Shown here: one piece after another, positions 43,259 to 50,188 of the stretch
Layout: the number at the start of each line of letters is the position of its first letter
Position numbering within the stretch: the first letter of the stretch is position 1
Assembly: GCA_036794825.1 (NCBI GenBank)
Contig: DAIRGA010000006.1
Location: forward strand, 1 to 64,000
From: RZYY01 sp036794825
Lineage (GTDB): Bacteria > Bacteroidota > Bacteroidia > Bacteroidales > 4484-276
DNA length: 64,000 bases
Reading direction: 5' to 3'
The notes under the pieces: model-generated
What the model was told of the DNA's origin: nothing
The model's input: only the letters and a program-made list of their open reading frames with translations
Databases searched by the model: none
Program-made: the position numbers and the translations under genes

Positions 43259-44593
43259 TTACTCTGGTTTCTTCAGCTCCGTTTTCTCTCCCAGGGCAAA
43301 ACGGATAGGCGTATTAAACTGCACTCTGACTGCTTCTCCTCTTTGTTTGCCCGGAATCCAGTCAGGCATGTTTTGGATTACCCTGATGGCCTCCTCGTCA
43401 CAGCCTCCTCCAATGCCACGCAAAACCCTCACATCGCTGATCTTACCGTCCTTTTCAACAATAAAAGTTACATAAACAGTCCCCTGAATTCCCTTCTTCC
43501 TTGCTTCTTCGGGGTATTTTATATTTTCCTGCATGTATTTGATTCTTGCTTCATCTCCACCAGGAAACTGCGGCATATCTTCAACCACGGTAAATAAGGG
43601 CGATTCTGCATCCCGGGGCATCTGGGATTGATGCACAGGCGGCTTTGGAGGTACTGGAGGTGGCGTTGGTGATTCCTGCTGCTGCTTTTTGCTCTCCACC
43701 TGCGCCATGGACTGAACTACCGGCGAGGTAGTAAAAATTACGGCCAGCAGAAACGCTGCCGGCGCTGCCAGCAAAACTTTAAGCCTTGCAAGCCGGTTGG
43801 ATTTTGTTTTTGTCATCATAATAAATCGTTTTGTTAAAAGTGAATGATTGAAATTATTTGTCAGGTTGTTCACCTGGATTCCCAAAGTTTGACTGAGCAG
43901 CGCCGCCTGGTAGCTCACCGGATTATGCCCTGACAAAAGCACCCCCTCATCGGCAAGGTATTCGTGCACGCTTTTTACCGAATTACGGTAAAACCAGATC
44001 ACCGGATTAAACCACTGCACAATGGTTAATAGTTCAAGTAAAATAAGGTCAATTGAGTGTTTCTGCCGGATATGCACCTGCTCATGTGCGATAATCTCCC
44101 GGATATTTTCCTGGTTAAGCTCTTTGTGATTGATAAAAATCAGGTTGAAGAATGAAAAAGGTGAATACCTGTTGTCCACAAACACCAGCCGCATTCCTTC
44201 ATGCCTTGTAATTCCGTATTTGTGAACCATCCACAAAATCTGAAGCAACTGAAAAAGAAATCTCACCGCAAAAACTGCTGCACCGGTGAAATAGATCACC
44301 AAAAGGTATTCCACAGCGCTGCGGTGCCGGATAATCGTTTCTTCAACTTTCGATGCGCTGATGGTCACTGCATCGAGCAGGACATAAAAAGTGGTCTCTT
44401 CGTTGGCCGGAAAAGAAAACCTGAACTTCAGTATAGGGAAAAGAAGGGAGAAAATCAGCGATAATAAAAGGTATGCCCGGTTCACGCCGAAAAATGTCTC
44501 TTTGCGCAGAAAAACAGCGTAAATGATGAACAACAACACAAGACTGGCGCCCGATTGCAGCAAAAAAAGCGGTAATTGGCTCATAATTGTCAT
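43259..44593 (-). CDS. M56/BlaR1-type membrane metalloprotease fused to a TonB C-terminal domain
   Basis: A 444-residue inner-membrane protein. The N-terminal ~310 residues form a BlaR1/MecR1-like unit: membrane spans at about 8-28, 40-56, 95-118 and 278-298, and the zinc motif HEQVH (His170, Glu171, His174) in the cytosolic loop. In place of a penicillin-binding sensor the C-terminus carries a proline-rich linker (PTPPPVPPKPPV) and a TonB-type domain (about 345-435: YPEEARKKGIQGTVYVTFIVEKDG, then IPGKQRGEAVRVQFNTPIRF). This fusion is frequent in Bacteroidota. By analogy it cleaves or inactivates the BlaI-type repressor on an envelope signal; the signal is unknown. Its ATG overlaps the repressor stop as ATGA, so the genes are coupled. 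Confidence 0.92.
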   Translation of the reverse strand: MTIMSQLPLFLLQSGASLVLLFIIYAVFLRKETFFGVNRAYLLLSLIFSLLFPILKFRFSFPANEETTFYVLLDAVTISASKVEETIIRHRSAVEYLLVIYFTGAAVFAVRFLFQLLQILWMVHKYGITRHEGMRLVFVDNRYSPFSFFNLIFINHKELNQENIREIIAHEQVHIRQKHSIDLILLELLTIVQWFNPVIWFYRNSVKSVHEYLADEGVLLSGHNPVSYQAALLSQTLGIQVNNLTNNFNHSLLTKRFIMMTKTKSNRLARLKVLLAAPAAFLLAVIFTTSPVVQSMAQVESKKQQQESPTPPPVPPKPPVHQSQMPRDAESPLFTVVEDMPQFPGGDEARIKYMQENIKYPEEARKKGIQGTVYVTFIVEKDGKISDVRVLRGIGGGCDEEAIRVIQNMPDWIPGKQRGEAVRVQFNTPIRFALGEKTELKKPE

Positions 44594-44991
44594 TGATTTA
44601 GATTTTTCTGTTTTTCGATCTGCTCATCCATAATCGCCCGAATCTCCTCCAACTCTTCAAGACTCAGGTTGTTTTCTTTGGAGAAAAAGGATACAAGCTG
44701 CTTGTGGGAGTTGCTGAAGTAACCCGAAAGCAACCCATTCAAAAATGAACGGGTGTAGTCCTTTTTTGCGATCAACGGGTAGTACTCATGGCTTTTGCCG
44801 TAAGCTGTGTAGCCCGCAAACCCCTTCTTCACCAGGATTCTTACAATGGTTGAAATGGTGTTATAGGCCGGTTTGGGATCGGGCAAATGTTCAAGGATGT
44901 CGTTCACAAAGCCTTTTTTGATCTTCCACAGGATTTGCATCACCTGCTCCTCGGCTTTGGTCAGTTCTTTTATTGAATGGGCGTTTTTCAT
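44590..44991 (-). CDS. BlaI/MecI/CopY-family transcriptional repressor
   Basis: A 133-residue winged-helix repressor. ATG 44991 (MKNAHSIKELTKAEEQVM) is chosen; the frame extends 11 residues more, but these are out of character and would cover the promoter. The wHTH covers about 8-80 with LTKAEEQVMQILW, NDILEHLPDPKPAYNTISTIVRILVKKG (recognition helix) and the wing AYGKSHEYYPLI. The C-terminal helices (about 90-133) dimerise in the family. It probably represses its own operon, including the M56-TonB protease downstream, through the two palindromes at 45031-45066. Confidence 0.93.
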   Translation of the reverse strand: MKNAHSIKELTKAEEQVMQILWKIKKGFVNDILEHLPDPKPAYNTISTIVRILVKKGFAGYTAYGKSHEYYPLIAKKDYTRSFLNGLLSGYFSNSHKQLVSFFSKENNLSLEELEEIRAIMDEQIEKQKNLNQ

Positions 44992-45021
44992 GGCAATTGT
45001 TTTCAGTTTCCAATCTAACGG

Positions 45022-45029
45022 CAAAGTTA
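45022..45029 (-). promoter_or_regulatory. -7 element (TAACTTTG) of the blaI-M56 operon
   Basis: Minus-strand TAnnTTTG match, 30 nt upstream of the ATG at 44991. The first operator palindrome starts 1 bp further upstream, so repressor binding would cover the promoter spacer. Confidence 0.6.
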
Positions 45030-45030
45030 T

Positions 45031-45066
45031 AACTAATATTTTAGTTGATGAACTAAATATTTAGTT
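45031..45066. promoter_or_regulatory. Tandem palindromic operators for the BlaI-type repressor
   Basis: AACTAAATATTTAGTT at 45051-45066 is a perfect 16-bp palindrome. AACTAATATTTTAGTT at 45031-45046 is a near copy. Their centres are 20 bp apart, two helical turns, so two dimers could bind the same face. Position just upstream of the -7 box fits autorepression. Confidence 0.7.
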
Positions 45067-45236
45067 AATTAATCAAAAAAAATTGTAGAAACTTGATTTC
45101 CAGAACGATGACATCACTCAAAGCGATTCTGTCATTGCACTGCAGTATGCAAGTGTCAAACCGGGAGCATCGGAGAAAATCACGCGATTCGGGAATCCCA
45201 ACACGCCAGTTCCCCATTCCCGCTTCAATTTCCAAC

Positions 45237-46067
45237 TCACAACTCATTATTTGGTTCTGAATTCTCAGAGCCAATTCCCCTCTGCCTGACTGCTTCAAAA
45301 ACTACGATTGCCGCCGAAGTGGAAACATTCAGGGAGTCGGCTACCCCCTTCATGGGAATCAAAATGTTTTGCGTTGATTGCTTTGTCCATAATGGAGTTA
45401 GTCCGGTGGACTCGGTGCCCATGACTATGGCTGAAGGCTTGGTGAAATCAATTGTATGATAAGGCACGGAAGCTTCCAGCGAAGTGCAAAATATGCTTAT
45501 CCCTTTAGATTTGAGAAGGTTTATCACTTCGGACGAGGGTGCTTTGTAAACCTGCACAGTGAAGATACACCCCAGTGACGACCGGATGATGTTTGGGTTG
45601 TAAATGTCGGTTTGCGGGTCGCACACAATCACGGCATCTACGCCGGCTGCATCGGCGGTGCGAAGGATTGCGCCAAGATTACCAGGTTTTTCCACGGCTT
45701 CGAGCACCACGAACAACGGATTCTCCTTCATTCTCAAATCGCTGATATTGTGTTCTTTAATGCGTGCTGTGGCAATCATGCCGCCACTATTTCCCCGGTA
45801 GGTCATTTTTTCAAAAAGTTCAATGCTGATGGTGAAGACCTCTGCGACATTTCTGAAAAATGGCCTCGCCACATCCTCATCGGCCAGGCCGGGGCAATAA
45901 AACAAGGATGTCAGTTCGTAGCGGGCAAGCAGGGCTTTTTCGATCTCCTTGATACCTTCGATGACAAAAACTCCCTGTTCACGGCGCTCGCGTGGCTTTT
46001 GCAGGGCAATGATGTTCCGGATTCTGGGATTATTGACACTGGTGAGATGCTCCGAAGGTTTTTTCAT
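45237..46067 (-). CDS. TrmH/SpoU-family RNA 2'-O-methyltransferase
   Basis: A 276-residue SPOUT methyltransferase acting on rRNA or tRNA with S-adenosylmethionine. An N-terminal L30e-like substrate-binding domain covers about 1-100 (FVIEGIKEIEKAL). The three SpoU motifs are intact: motif 1 EKPGNLGAILRTADA (126-140), motif 2 MGTESTGL (216-223) and motif 3 IPMKGVADSLNVSTSAAI (237-254). The closest known groups are RlmB-like and TsnR-like proteins; the exact target nucleotide cannot be told. It is divergent from the toxin-antitoxin pair. A -7 box at 46093-46100 fits its start. The short frame over its 3' end (45065-45298) is not a gene. Confidence 0.93.
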   Translation of the reverse strand: MKKPSEHLTSVNNPRIRNIIALQKPRERREQGVFVIEGIKEIEKALLARYELTSLFYCPGLADEDVARPFFRNVAEVFTISIELFEKMTYRGNSGGMIATARIKEHNISDLRMKENPLFVVLEAVEKPGNLGAILRTADAAGVDAVIVCDPQTDIYNPNIIRSSLGCIFTVQVYKAPSSEVINLLKSKGISIFCTSLEASVPYHTIDFTKPSAIVMGTESTGLTPLWTKQSTQNILIPMKGVADSLNVSTSAAIVVFEAVRQRGIGSENSEPNNEL

Positions 46068-46092
46068 CCTTGTCCTGTTTTTTATTTTCCGA

Positions 46093-46100
46093 CAAAAATA
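46093..46100 (-). promoter_or_regulatory. -7 element (TATTTTTG) for the TrmH-family gene
   Basis: Minus-strand TAnnTTTG match 25 nt before the ATG at 46067. Confidence 0.5.
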
Positions 46101-46172
46101 CCAATCCCGGTTATATCAGGGTTCAATGAGTTTGCAACACTGTTCCTTTTCCGGCAAATTGAAAACTTTCCT

Positions 46173-46180
46173 TATTTTTG
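46173..46180 (+). promoter_or_regulatory. -7 element (TATTTTTG) for the toxin-antitoxin pair
   Basis: TAnnTTTG match 16 nt before the first ATG at 46197. Confidence 0.5.
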
Positions 46181-46196
46181 TATCCAATCAAAATTA

Positions 46197-46445
46197 ATGA
46201 TGAAACCCGCAGATTTTAATATGAACATGGTTGAGAGTTATTTTGCAATCCTTAAGAACCTGAGTTCGGAAAGCAAAAAGGAACTGATTGCCCGTTTGAG
46301 CAGTTCATTAAAATCCCCTGTCAGCAGCAAAGAAGAGGAACTTGTTTCGCTATTTGGAGCATTTGTTTCTGATCAAACGGCCGATGAAATGATAGAGGAA
46401 ATCAGACATTCCCGCACCTTCACCCACCAACGAGAAGAATTTTGA
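46197..46445 (+). CDS. Putative antitoxin of a VapC-type module
   Basis: An 82-residue small acidic protein directly upstream of a PIN-domain toxin; their reading frames overlap at TTGA. Two adjacent ATGs (46197 and 46200) are possible starts, both just after a promoter box. The sequence is helical: MVESYFAILKNLSSESKKELIARLSSSL near the middle, then a flexible end (SDQTADEMIEEIRHSRTFTHQREEF) of the kind that docks into PIN toxins. I see no classic AbrB, RHH or Phd DNA-binding motif, so it may belong to the short helical antitoxin group often annotated only as hypothetical in Bacteroidota. The longer open frame reaching back to 45612 is antisense to the methyltransferase and is not coding. Confidence 0.75.
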   Translation: MMKPADFNMNMVESYFAILKNLSSESKKELIARLSSSLKSPVSSKEEELVSLFGAFVSDQTADEMIEEIRHSRTFTHQREEF

Positions 46446-46840
46446 AAAGATACCTGCTGGATACAAATATCTGCATCTACTTCCTTAAAGGCCAGTATGA
46501 TCTTCACCAGAAAATTCATGAGATTGGAATTGATCGTTGTTTTATTTCTGAAATCACTGTCGCCGAGTTGAAATATGGTGCTGAGAAAAGCGCTCAAAAA
46601 GAAAAAAACCGTGCAATCCTTGAAGATTTTTTATCCCTTTTTACAGTTCTTCCCATTTTCACGGCGCTTGATGTTTATGCCAAAGAAAAAGCACGACTTA
46701 AATCAGCAGGAAAGATTTTGGATGATTTTGATCTATTGATCGGAGCGACTGCTATCACCTACAGTCTTGTACTGGCAACCAAAAACATCAGCGATTTCAA
46801 TAGATTGGATGGGATTCAGATTGAGGATTTGACCTCATGA
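46442..46840 (+). CDS. VapC-type PIN-domain ribonuclease toxin
   Basis: A 132-residue PIN-domain protein, expected to be a Mg-dependent RNase of the VapBC type that cleaves tRNA or rRNA when the antitoxin is lost. The acidic active-site residues are all visible: Asp7 in YLLDTNI, Glu42 in TVAELKYG, Asp97 in DDFDLLIGATA and Asp118 in NISDFNRLDG. Start is TTG at 46442, overlapping the antitoxin stop by 4 nt (TTGA), which suggests translational coupling; no ATG is available near this end. It is an isolated pair beside housekeeping RNA-modification genes. Confidence 0.9.
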   Translation: MKRYLLDTNICIYFLKGQYDLHQKIHEIGIDRCFISEITVAELKYGAEKSAQKEKNRAILEDFLSLFTVLPIFTALDVYAKEKARLKSAGKILDDFDLLIGATAITYSLVLATKNISDFNRLDGIQIEDLTS

Positions 46841-46985
46841 GAAATGTGGCTGTTTGATGTCAACATTTGCAAAATCTGCTTCTCAGGCAATTCAAAATTA
46901 AAATGTTTCAGGTAAATCCCTTGTCGTATGGATGTTCTGTTAATTCTTAAGTTGGGTAGTGATGAGGAATGATAGTCCTATTTAC

Positions 46986-46993
46986 TATTTTTG
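46986..46993 (+). promoter_or_regulatory. -7 element (TATTTTTG) for the methyltransferase/pseudouridine synthase operon
   Basis: TAnnTTTG match 21 nt before the ATG at 47015. Confidence 0.5.
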
Positions 46994-47014
46994 GCAAAAA
47001 TTTGGGTTTAAAGG

Positions 47015-47911
47015 ATGATCAATTCACTCGCACCTCTGCATTGGAGGGATTACGAACTGCTTGACTGCGGCAACTTTGAGAAGTTAGAGCGTTTTGGCGA
47101 TTTTGTGCTTATCCGCCCTGAACCACAGGCCATCTGGCAACGGAGATTGCCGCAGGCTTCATGGGAGAAAACTGCCCATGCAAGATTTGTCAGGACAAAA
47201 AAGCAGAATTCTGATCAGGATCTGGAGGTGGCCGGTGGATGGAAAATCATGAAAAAGCTGCCGAATTCCTGGAACATTAATTACGTCAATGGAGATTTGA
47301 AGCTAACAATGACGGTTTCCCTGACAACATTTGGGCATGTTGGCGTTTTCCCTGAGCAGGCCTGCAACTGGGACTATATTTACAGGGCTGTAGTCAGTCT
47401 GAAAAATGCGGAAAAATCTGTGCTTAACCTGTTTGCCTACACTGGTGCGGCATCTTTGGCGGCAAAGATTGCGGGAGCTGATGTTACCCACCTCGATTCG
47501 GTGAAACAAGTGGTTACCTGGGCTCGCGAAAATATGGAGAAAACAGGTTTGACTGATATCCGGTGGATTGTAGAGGATGCTCTCATATTTGCCAGAAGAG
47601 AGGTGAAAAGAGGAAAAAAATACCACGGCATTATAATGGATCCACCAGCATACGGCAGAGGTCCAGCAGGCGAGAAATGGATTTTGCACGAAGGACTTCC
47701 CGAAATTATGGAATCCGCCGCCAGGCTTCTTCATCCCGAAGATGGTTTTTTCGTTCTAAACCTTTATTCATTAGGCTTCTCATCGCTCATCGGACTGAAT
47801 GTGGCCAATCACTTTTTTCCGAATGAATCAAAAGAGTACGGCGAGTTTTATTTGCATGCCAAAACCGGCATTGACCTGCCATTAGGAACATTTTTAAGAT
47901 TTTCGAGATGA
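47015..47911 (+). CDS. RlmI/RlmK-like SAM-dependent RNA methyltransferase
   Basis: A 298-residue class I methyltransferase. It keeps the region that precedes the SAM domain in RlmI-type enzymes (GHVGVFPEQACNWDYI) but lacks the N-terminal PUA domain. SAM-binding motif I is VLNLFAYTGAASLAAKIAGA (about 138-157), motif II ends THLDSVKQVVTWARENME, and the catalytic-type motif IV is IIMDPPAYGRGP (about 207-218). The DPPAYGRGP signature supports a cytosine-5 or related rRNA activity, but the target is unproven. The stop overlaps the next gene start by 4 nt (ATGA), placing it in a two-gene RNA-modification operon with the pseudouridine synthase. Confidence 0.9.
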   Translation: MINSLAPLHWRDYELLDCGNFEKLERFGDFVLIRPEPQAIWQRRLPQASWEKTAHARFVRTKKQNSDQDLEVAGGWKIMKKLPNSWNINYVNGDLKLTMTVSLTTFGHVGVFPEQACNWDYIYRAVVSLKNAEKSVLNLFAYTGAASLAAKIAGADVTHLDSVKQVVTWARENMEKTGLTDIRWIVEDALIFARREVKRGKKYHGIIMDPPAYGRGPAGEKWILHEGLPEIMESAARLLHPEDGFFVLNLYSLGFSSLIGLNVANHFFPNESKEYGEFYLHAKTGIDLPLGTFLRFSR

Positions 47912-48798
47912 AAAAATTCAAAGCAAACATTTCCGGCACATTGCTGGAAGTCCTCAAAAACCAGTTTCCCAAAAGTTCCAACCAGAGCCTTCGCAACCTG
48001 GTGAAGCACAGCGATATAACCTGTAATAACCAACCTCTGAGGAACACCAGCGATCCTATTAAGGAAGGCGACGAACTAATTTTGAAAGACCGGCCTTTGG
48101 CCGAGGAGTGGCGCTTGGGGAAATACACCGTTAAAGTTATGTACGAGGATGAATACCTGCTGGTAGCTCACAAACCGGCCGGGATGCTTACCAGCGGCGA
48201 ATCCACCTCTAAAACTCCGACATTTGTGAAGTTGCTTACCGAGATGATTCGCGAAAAGACGGGTCAGCCTCGCCGATTGGGCATTGTGCACCGCATTGAC
48301 CGGGAGGTGGAAGGGCTGGTGATGTTTGCAAAATCAGAAAAAATCCTTGAGGCTATGAAGGAAAACTGGCGTACGGTGGAAAAAAGTTATCTCGCCATCA
48401 CCGAGAAGCAGCCACCGGCAAAGGAAGGAGAGATCAGTTCGTGGCTAAAGGATGGATTGAAACAGAAAGTTTTTTCTTATGACCGTGAGATACCCGATTC
48501 CAAATGGGCTGTGACCAACTTCCGCTATATTAGGTTGGTAGGAAAGTATCACCTGGTAGAAGTTTCGCTGGATACTGGCCGCAAAAACCAGATCAGGGTG
48601 CATTTTGCCGAAGTTGGCTGCCCGATAGTTGGCGACTGGAAATATGGCGCTGCAAAGTCGCCGGTAAGGCAGATCAGGCTCATTGCATGGAGGTTAGCTT
48701 TCGACCACCCGGTTACAAAAGAGCGGATTGAACTGGAAGCGCAGGTTCCTAAAAGTTTCTACACCATTTCGGAAACAAAAGACGAACGCTACAAATAA
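47908..48798 (+). CDS. RluA-family pseudouridine synthase with S4 domain
   Basis: A 296-residue enzyme isomerising uridine to pseudouridine in rRNA or tRNA. The N-terminal S4-like RNA-binding domain covers about 5-62. The catalytic domain contains the RluA motif HRIDREVEG (128-136) with catalytic Asp131 (the usual Leu-Asp-xx-Thr-Ser-Gly form is replaced by RIDREVEGL), and later motifs KSYLAITE, LVEVSLDTGRKNQIRVHFAEVGCPIVGDWKYG (about 228-258) and LIAWRLAFDHP. It starts inside the stop of the methyltransferase gene. The exact target uridine is unknown. Confidence 0.93.
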   Translation: MKKFKANISGTLLEVLKNQFPKSSNQSLRNLVKHSDITCNNQPLRNTSDPIKEGDELILKDRPLAEEWRLGKYTVKVMYEDEYLLVAHKPAGMLTSGESTSKTPTFVKLLTEMIREKTGQPRRLGIVHRIDREVEGLVMFAKSEKILEAMKENWRTVEKSYLAITEKQPPAKEGEISSWLKDGLKQKVFSYDREIPDSKWAVTNFRYIRLVGKYHLVEVSLDTGRKNQIRVHFAEVGCPIVGDWKYGAAKSPVRQIRLIAWRLAFDHPVTKERIELEAQVPKSFYTISETKDERYK

Positions 48799-48825
48799 TA
48801 AAAGGTGCTCAAAGTACTCTAACGA

Positions 48826-49299
48826 TCATTCGTTATGATAGGGTACATTACGCAGTATCGTCATAGCGCGGTAGAGTTGTTCCATAAAGATTAACCTGGC
48901 AAGTTGATGGGAAAAGGTAAGCGGTGAAAGAGAAATTTTTGCTTTCGCCAACCTGTAAATTTCGTCCGTGAAACCGTACGCTCCGCCAATTACAAAGGTC
49001 AACGTTTTGATGCCGCTGTTCATCCGCTGCTGAATAAACTGCGAAAACTCAATGGAATTCAGTGATTTACCTTTCTCATCCAAAAGAACCATGAAATCAT
49101 CCTCCCGGCAATTTTTCAGGATCAAATCTCCTTCAAGCATTTTAAACTCTTCAGGTGTAAGGTTCCTGGAGTTTTTCAGTGCAGGAATAATGAATTCGTT
49201 GAATGGAAGATAATTCACGATACGGTTGCGGTAAAAGGCGTATCCTTCTTCAATGAAGCGCTCTTTCGTTTTCCCAACCATTAACAGCCTGATTTTCAT
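48826..49299 (-). CDS. rlmH: 23S rRNA (pseudouridine-1915-N3)-methyltransferase
   Basis: A 157-residue SPOUT enzyme methylating N3 of pseudouridine 1915 in helix 69 of 23S rRNA, on assembled 70S ribosomes. Length matches the ~155-residue family. Typical blocks are MKIRLLMVGKTKE at the start, LLDEKGKSLNSIEFSQFI (about 90-107), FVIGGAYGFTDEIY (about 114-127) which holds SAM in the knot, and the C-terminal SLSPLTFSHQLARLIFMEQLYRAMTILRNVPYHNE-type end, here complete. ATG 49299 is preferred over TTG 49305. It is convergent with the pseudouridine synthase gene. Confidence 0.97.
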   Translation of the reverse strand: MKIRLLMVGKTKERFIEEGYAFYRNRIVNYLPFNEFIIPALKNSRNLTPEEFKMLEGDLILKNCREDDFMVLLDEKGKSLNSIEFSQFIQQRMNSGIKTLTFVIGGAYGFTDEIYRLAKAKISLSPLTFSHQLARLIFMEQLYRAMTILRNVPYHNE

Positions 49300-49406
49300 T
49301 GCCAAAAGAAAATATCTAATTGCTTGATTAATTGTAAATTGGCATGGATTGTGTGAAAATTCCGCCGTATTTTTTAATGAATTCCGGTTTCATGATGAAA
49401 TATTTC

Positions 49407-49414
49407 TATATTTG
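49407..49414 (+). promoter_or_regulatory. -7 element (TATATTTG) for the DUF4783 gene
   Basis: TAnnTTTG match 45 nt before the ATG at 49460, giving a short untranslated leader. Confidence 0.45.
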
Positions 49415-49459
49415 CCAATTGCTGCAAAACTAATGATTTGCTGAGAGAAGGGTAAGATT

Positions 49460-49960
49460 ATGAAAAAGTTACGACTACATCTTTTAATGTTCTTCTTCCT
49501 GATGGCTTCGATTGTGCTACCTGCCCAGGAGTATACTTCAGGCATAGTCACACAGGATTCTCTATCCATCAGCACTGATAATCAATTGGCTCTCAGTTTA
49601 TCCGGCACAACCATGGTTCCCGTTGGCGATTCGTTGATCCACTCCGGTATTGTGAATGCGATTGCAGCAGCCAATGCCAGTCAGTTGTCGCAGTTTTTCG
49701 ATGTGGCCATCAGCCTCAGTATCCCGGATAGCGAAGGCACGTTTAGCAAAAAGCAGGCCACTCAGTTGCTCAAATTTTTCTTCGATCGTAATCCCGTTAA
49801 GGAGTTTGTTGTTGAAATCGAGGACAAAACCGATGGAGACTCCAGCTACTTGATCGGGTACTACCATACAACTGAGGGAAAAACCTACCGGACCTTTGTC
49901 CTGATTAAAAAATTGACTGAAAATGAATTGATACGGCAGATTCAATTGGAAGAAAAGTGA
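49460..49960 (+). CDS. DUF4783-type exported protein
   Basis: A 166-residue protein with an N-terminal signal peptide (LRLHLLMFFFLMASIVLPAQ, about 3-22). The mature part after residue 55 matches the pattern I know as DUF4783: SQLSQFFDVAISLSIPDSEGTFSKKQATQLLKFFFDRNP, then EFVVEIEDKTDGDSSYLIGYYHTTEGKTYRTFVLIKK. That is an NTF2/cystatin-like fold with a helix and four strands. The family is Bacteroidota-specific, periplasmic, and frequently found next to rlmH, as here (divergent from rlmH). Function unknown. Confidence 0.88.
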   Translation: MKKLRLHLLMFFFLMASIVLPAQEYTSGIVTQDSLSISTDNQLALSLSGTTMVPVGDSLIHSGIVNAIAAANASQLSQFFDVAISLSIPDSEGTFSKKQATQLLKFFFDRNPVKEFVVEIEDKTDGDSSYLIGYYHTTEGKTYRTFVLIKKLTENELIRQIQLEEK

Positions 49961-50154
49961 GTTCCGGCTTTCGTTCTTTTTAAAAATATCTGAACAAATC
50001 TGATTGGATTGCTTTCTCGTTATCAATTTTCTAATATACAGTAAAACAAGCAGATAGCCTGATTTGGTGTATGTAATTCATTCTTAATTATTTAAAATCA
50101 ATAAAAATTATCTGTTTTTAACGAACAAATTGCAACATACTGATAATTAAAGTT

Positions 50155-50162
50155 TACATTTG
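50155..50162 (+). promoter_or_regulatory. -7 element (TACATTTG) for the ygfK-xdh-ssnA operon
   Basis: TAnnTTTG match 26 nt before the ATG at 50189, with a TTG at 50130-50132 as a possible -33 box (22-nt spacing). It is the only promoter-like signal seen for the five-gene run to 60097. Confidence 0.55.
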
Positions 50163-50188
50163 CAACTCATTGACCACAAATTAATATC

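Noticed and set aside
45065..45298. 77-codon minus-strand frame
   Set aside because: It overlaps the 3' end of the TrmH-family gene and the twin operator, and the sequence is not protein-like.
45612..46196. N-terminal extension of the antitoxin frame
   Set aside because: It is antisense to the TrmH-family gene, and a promoter box lies just before the ATG at 46197.
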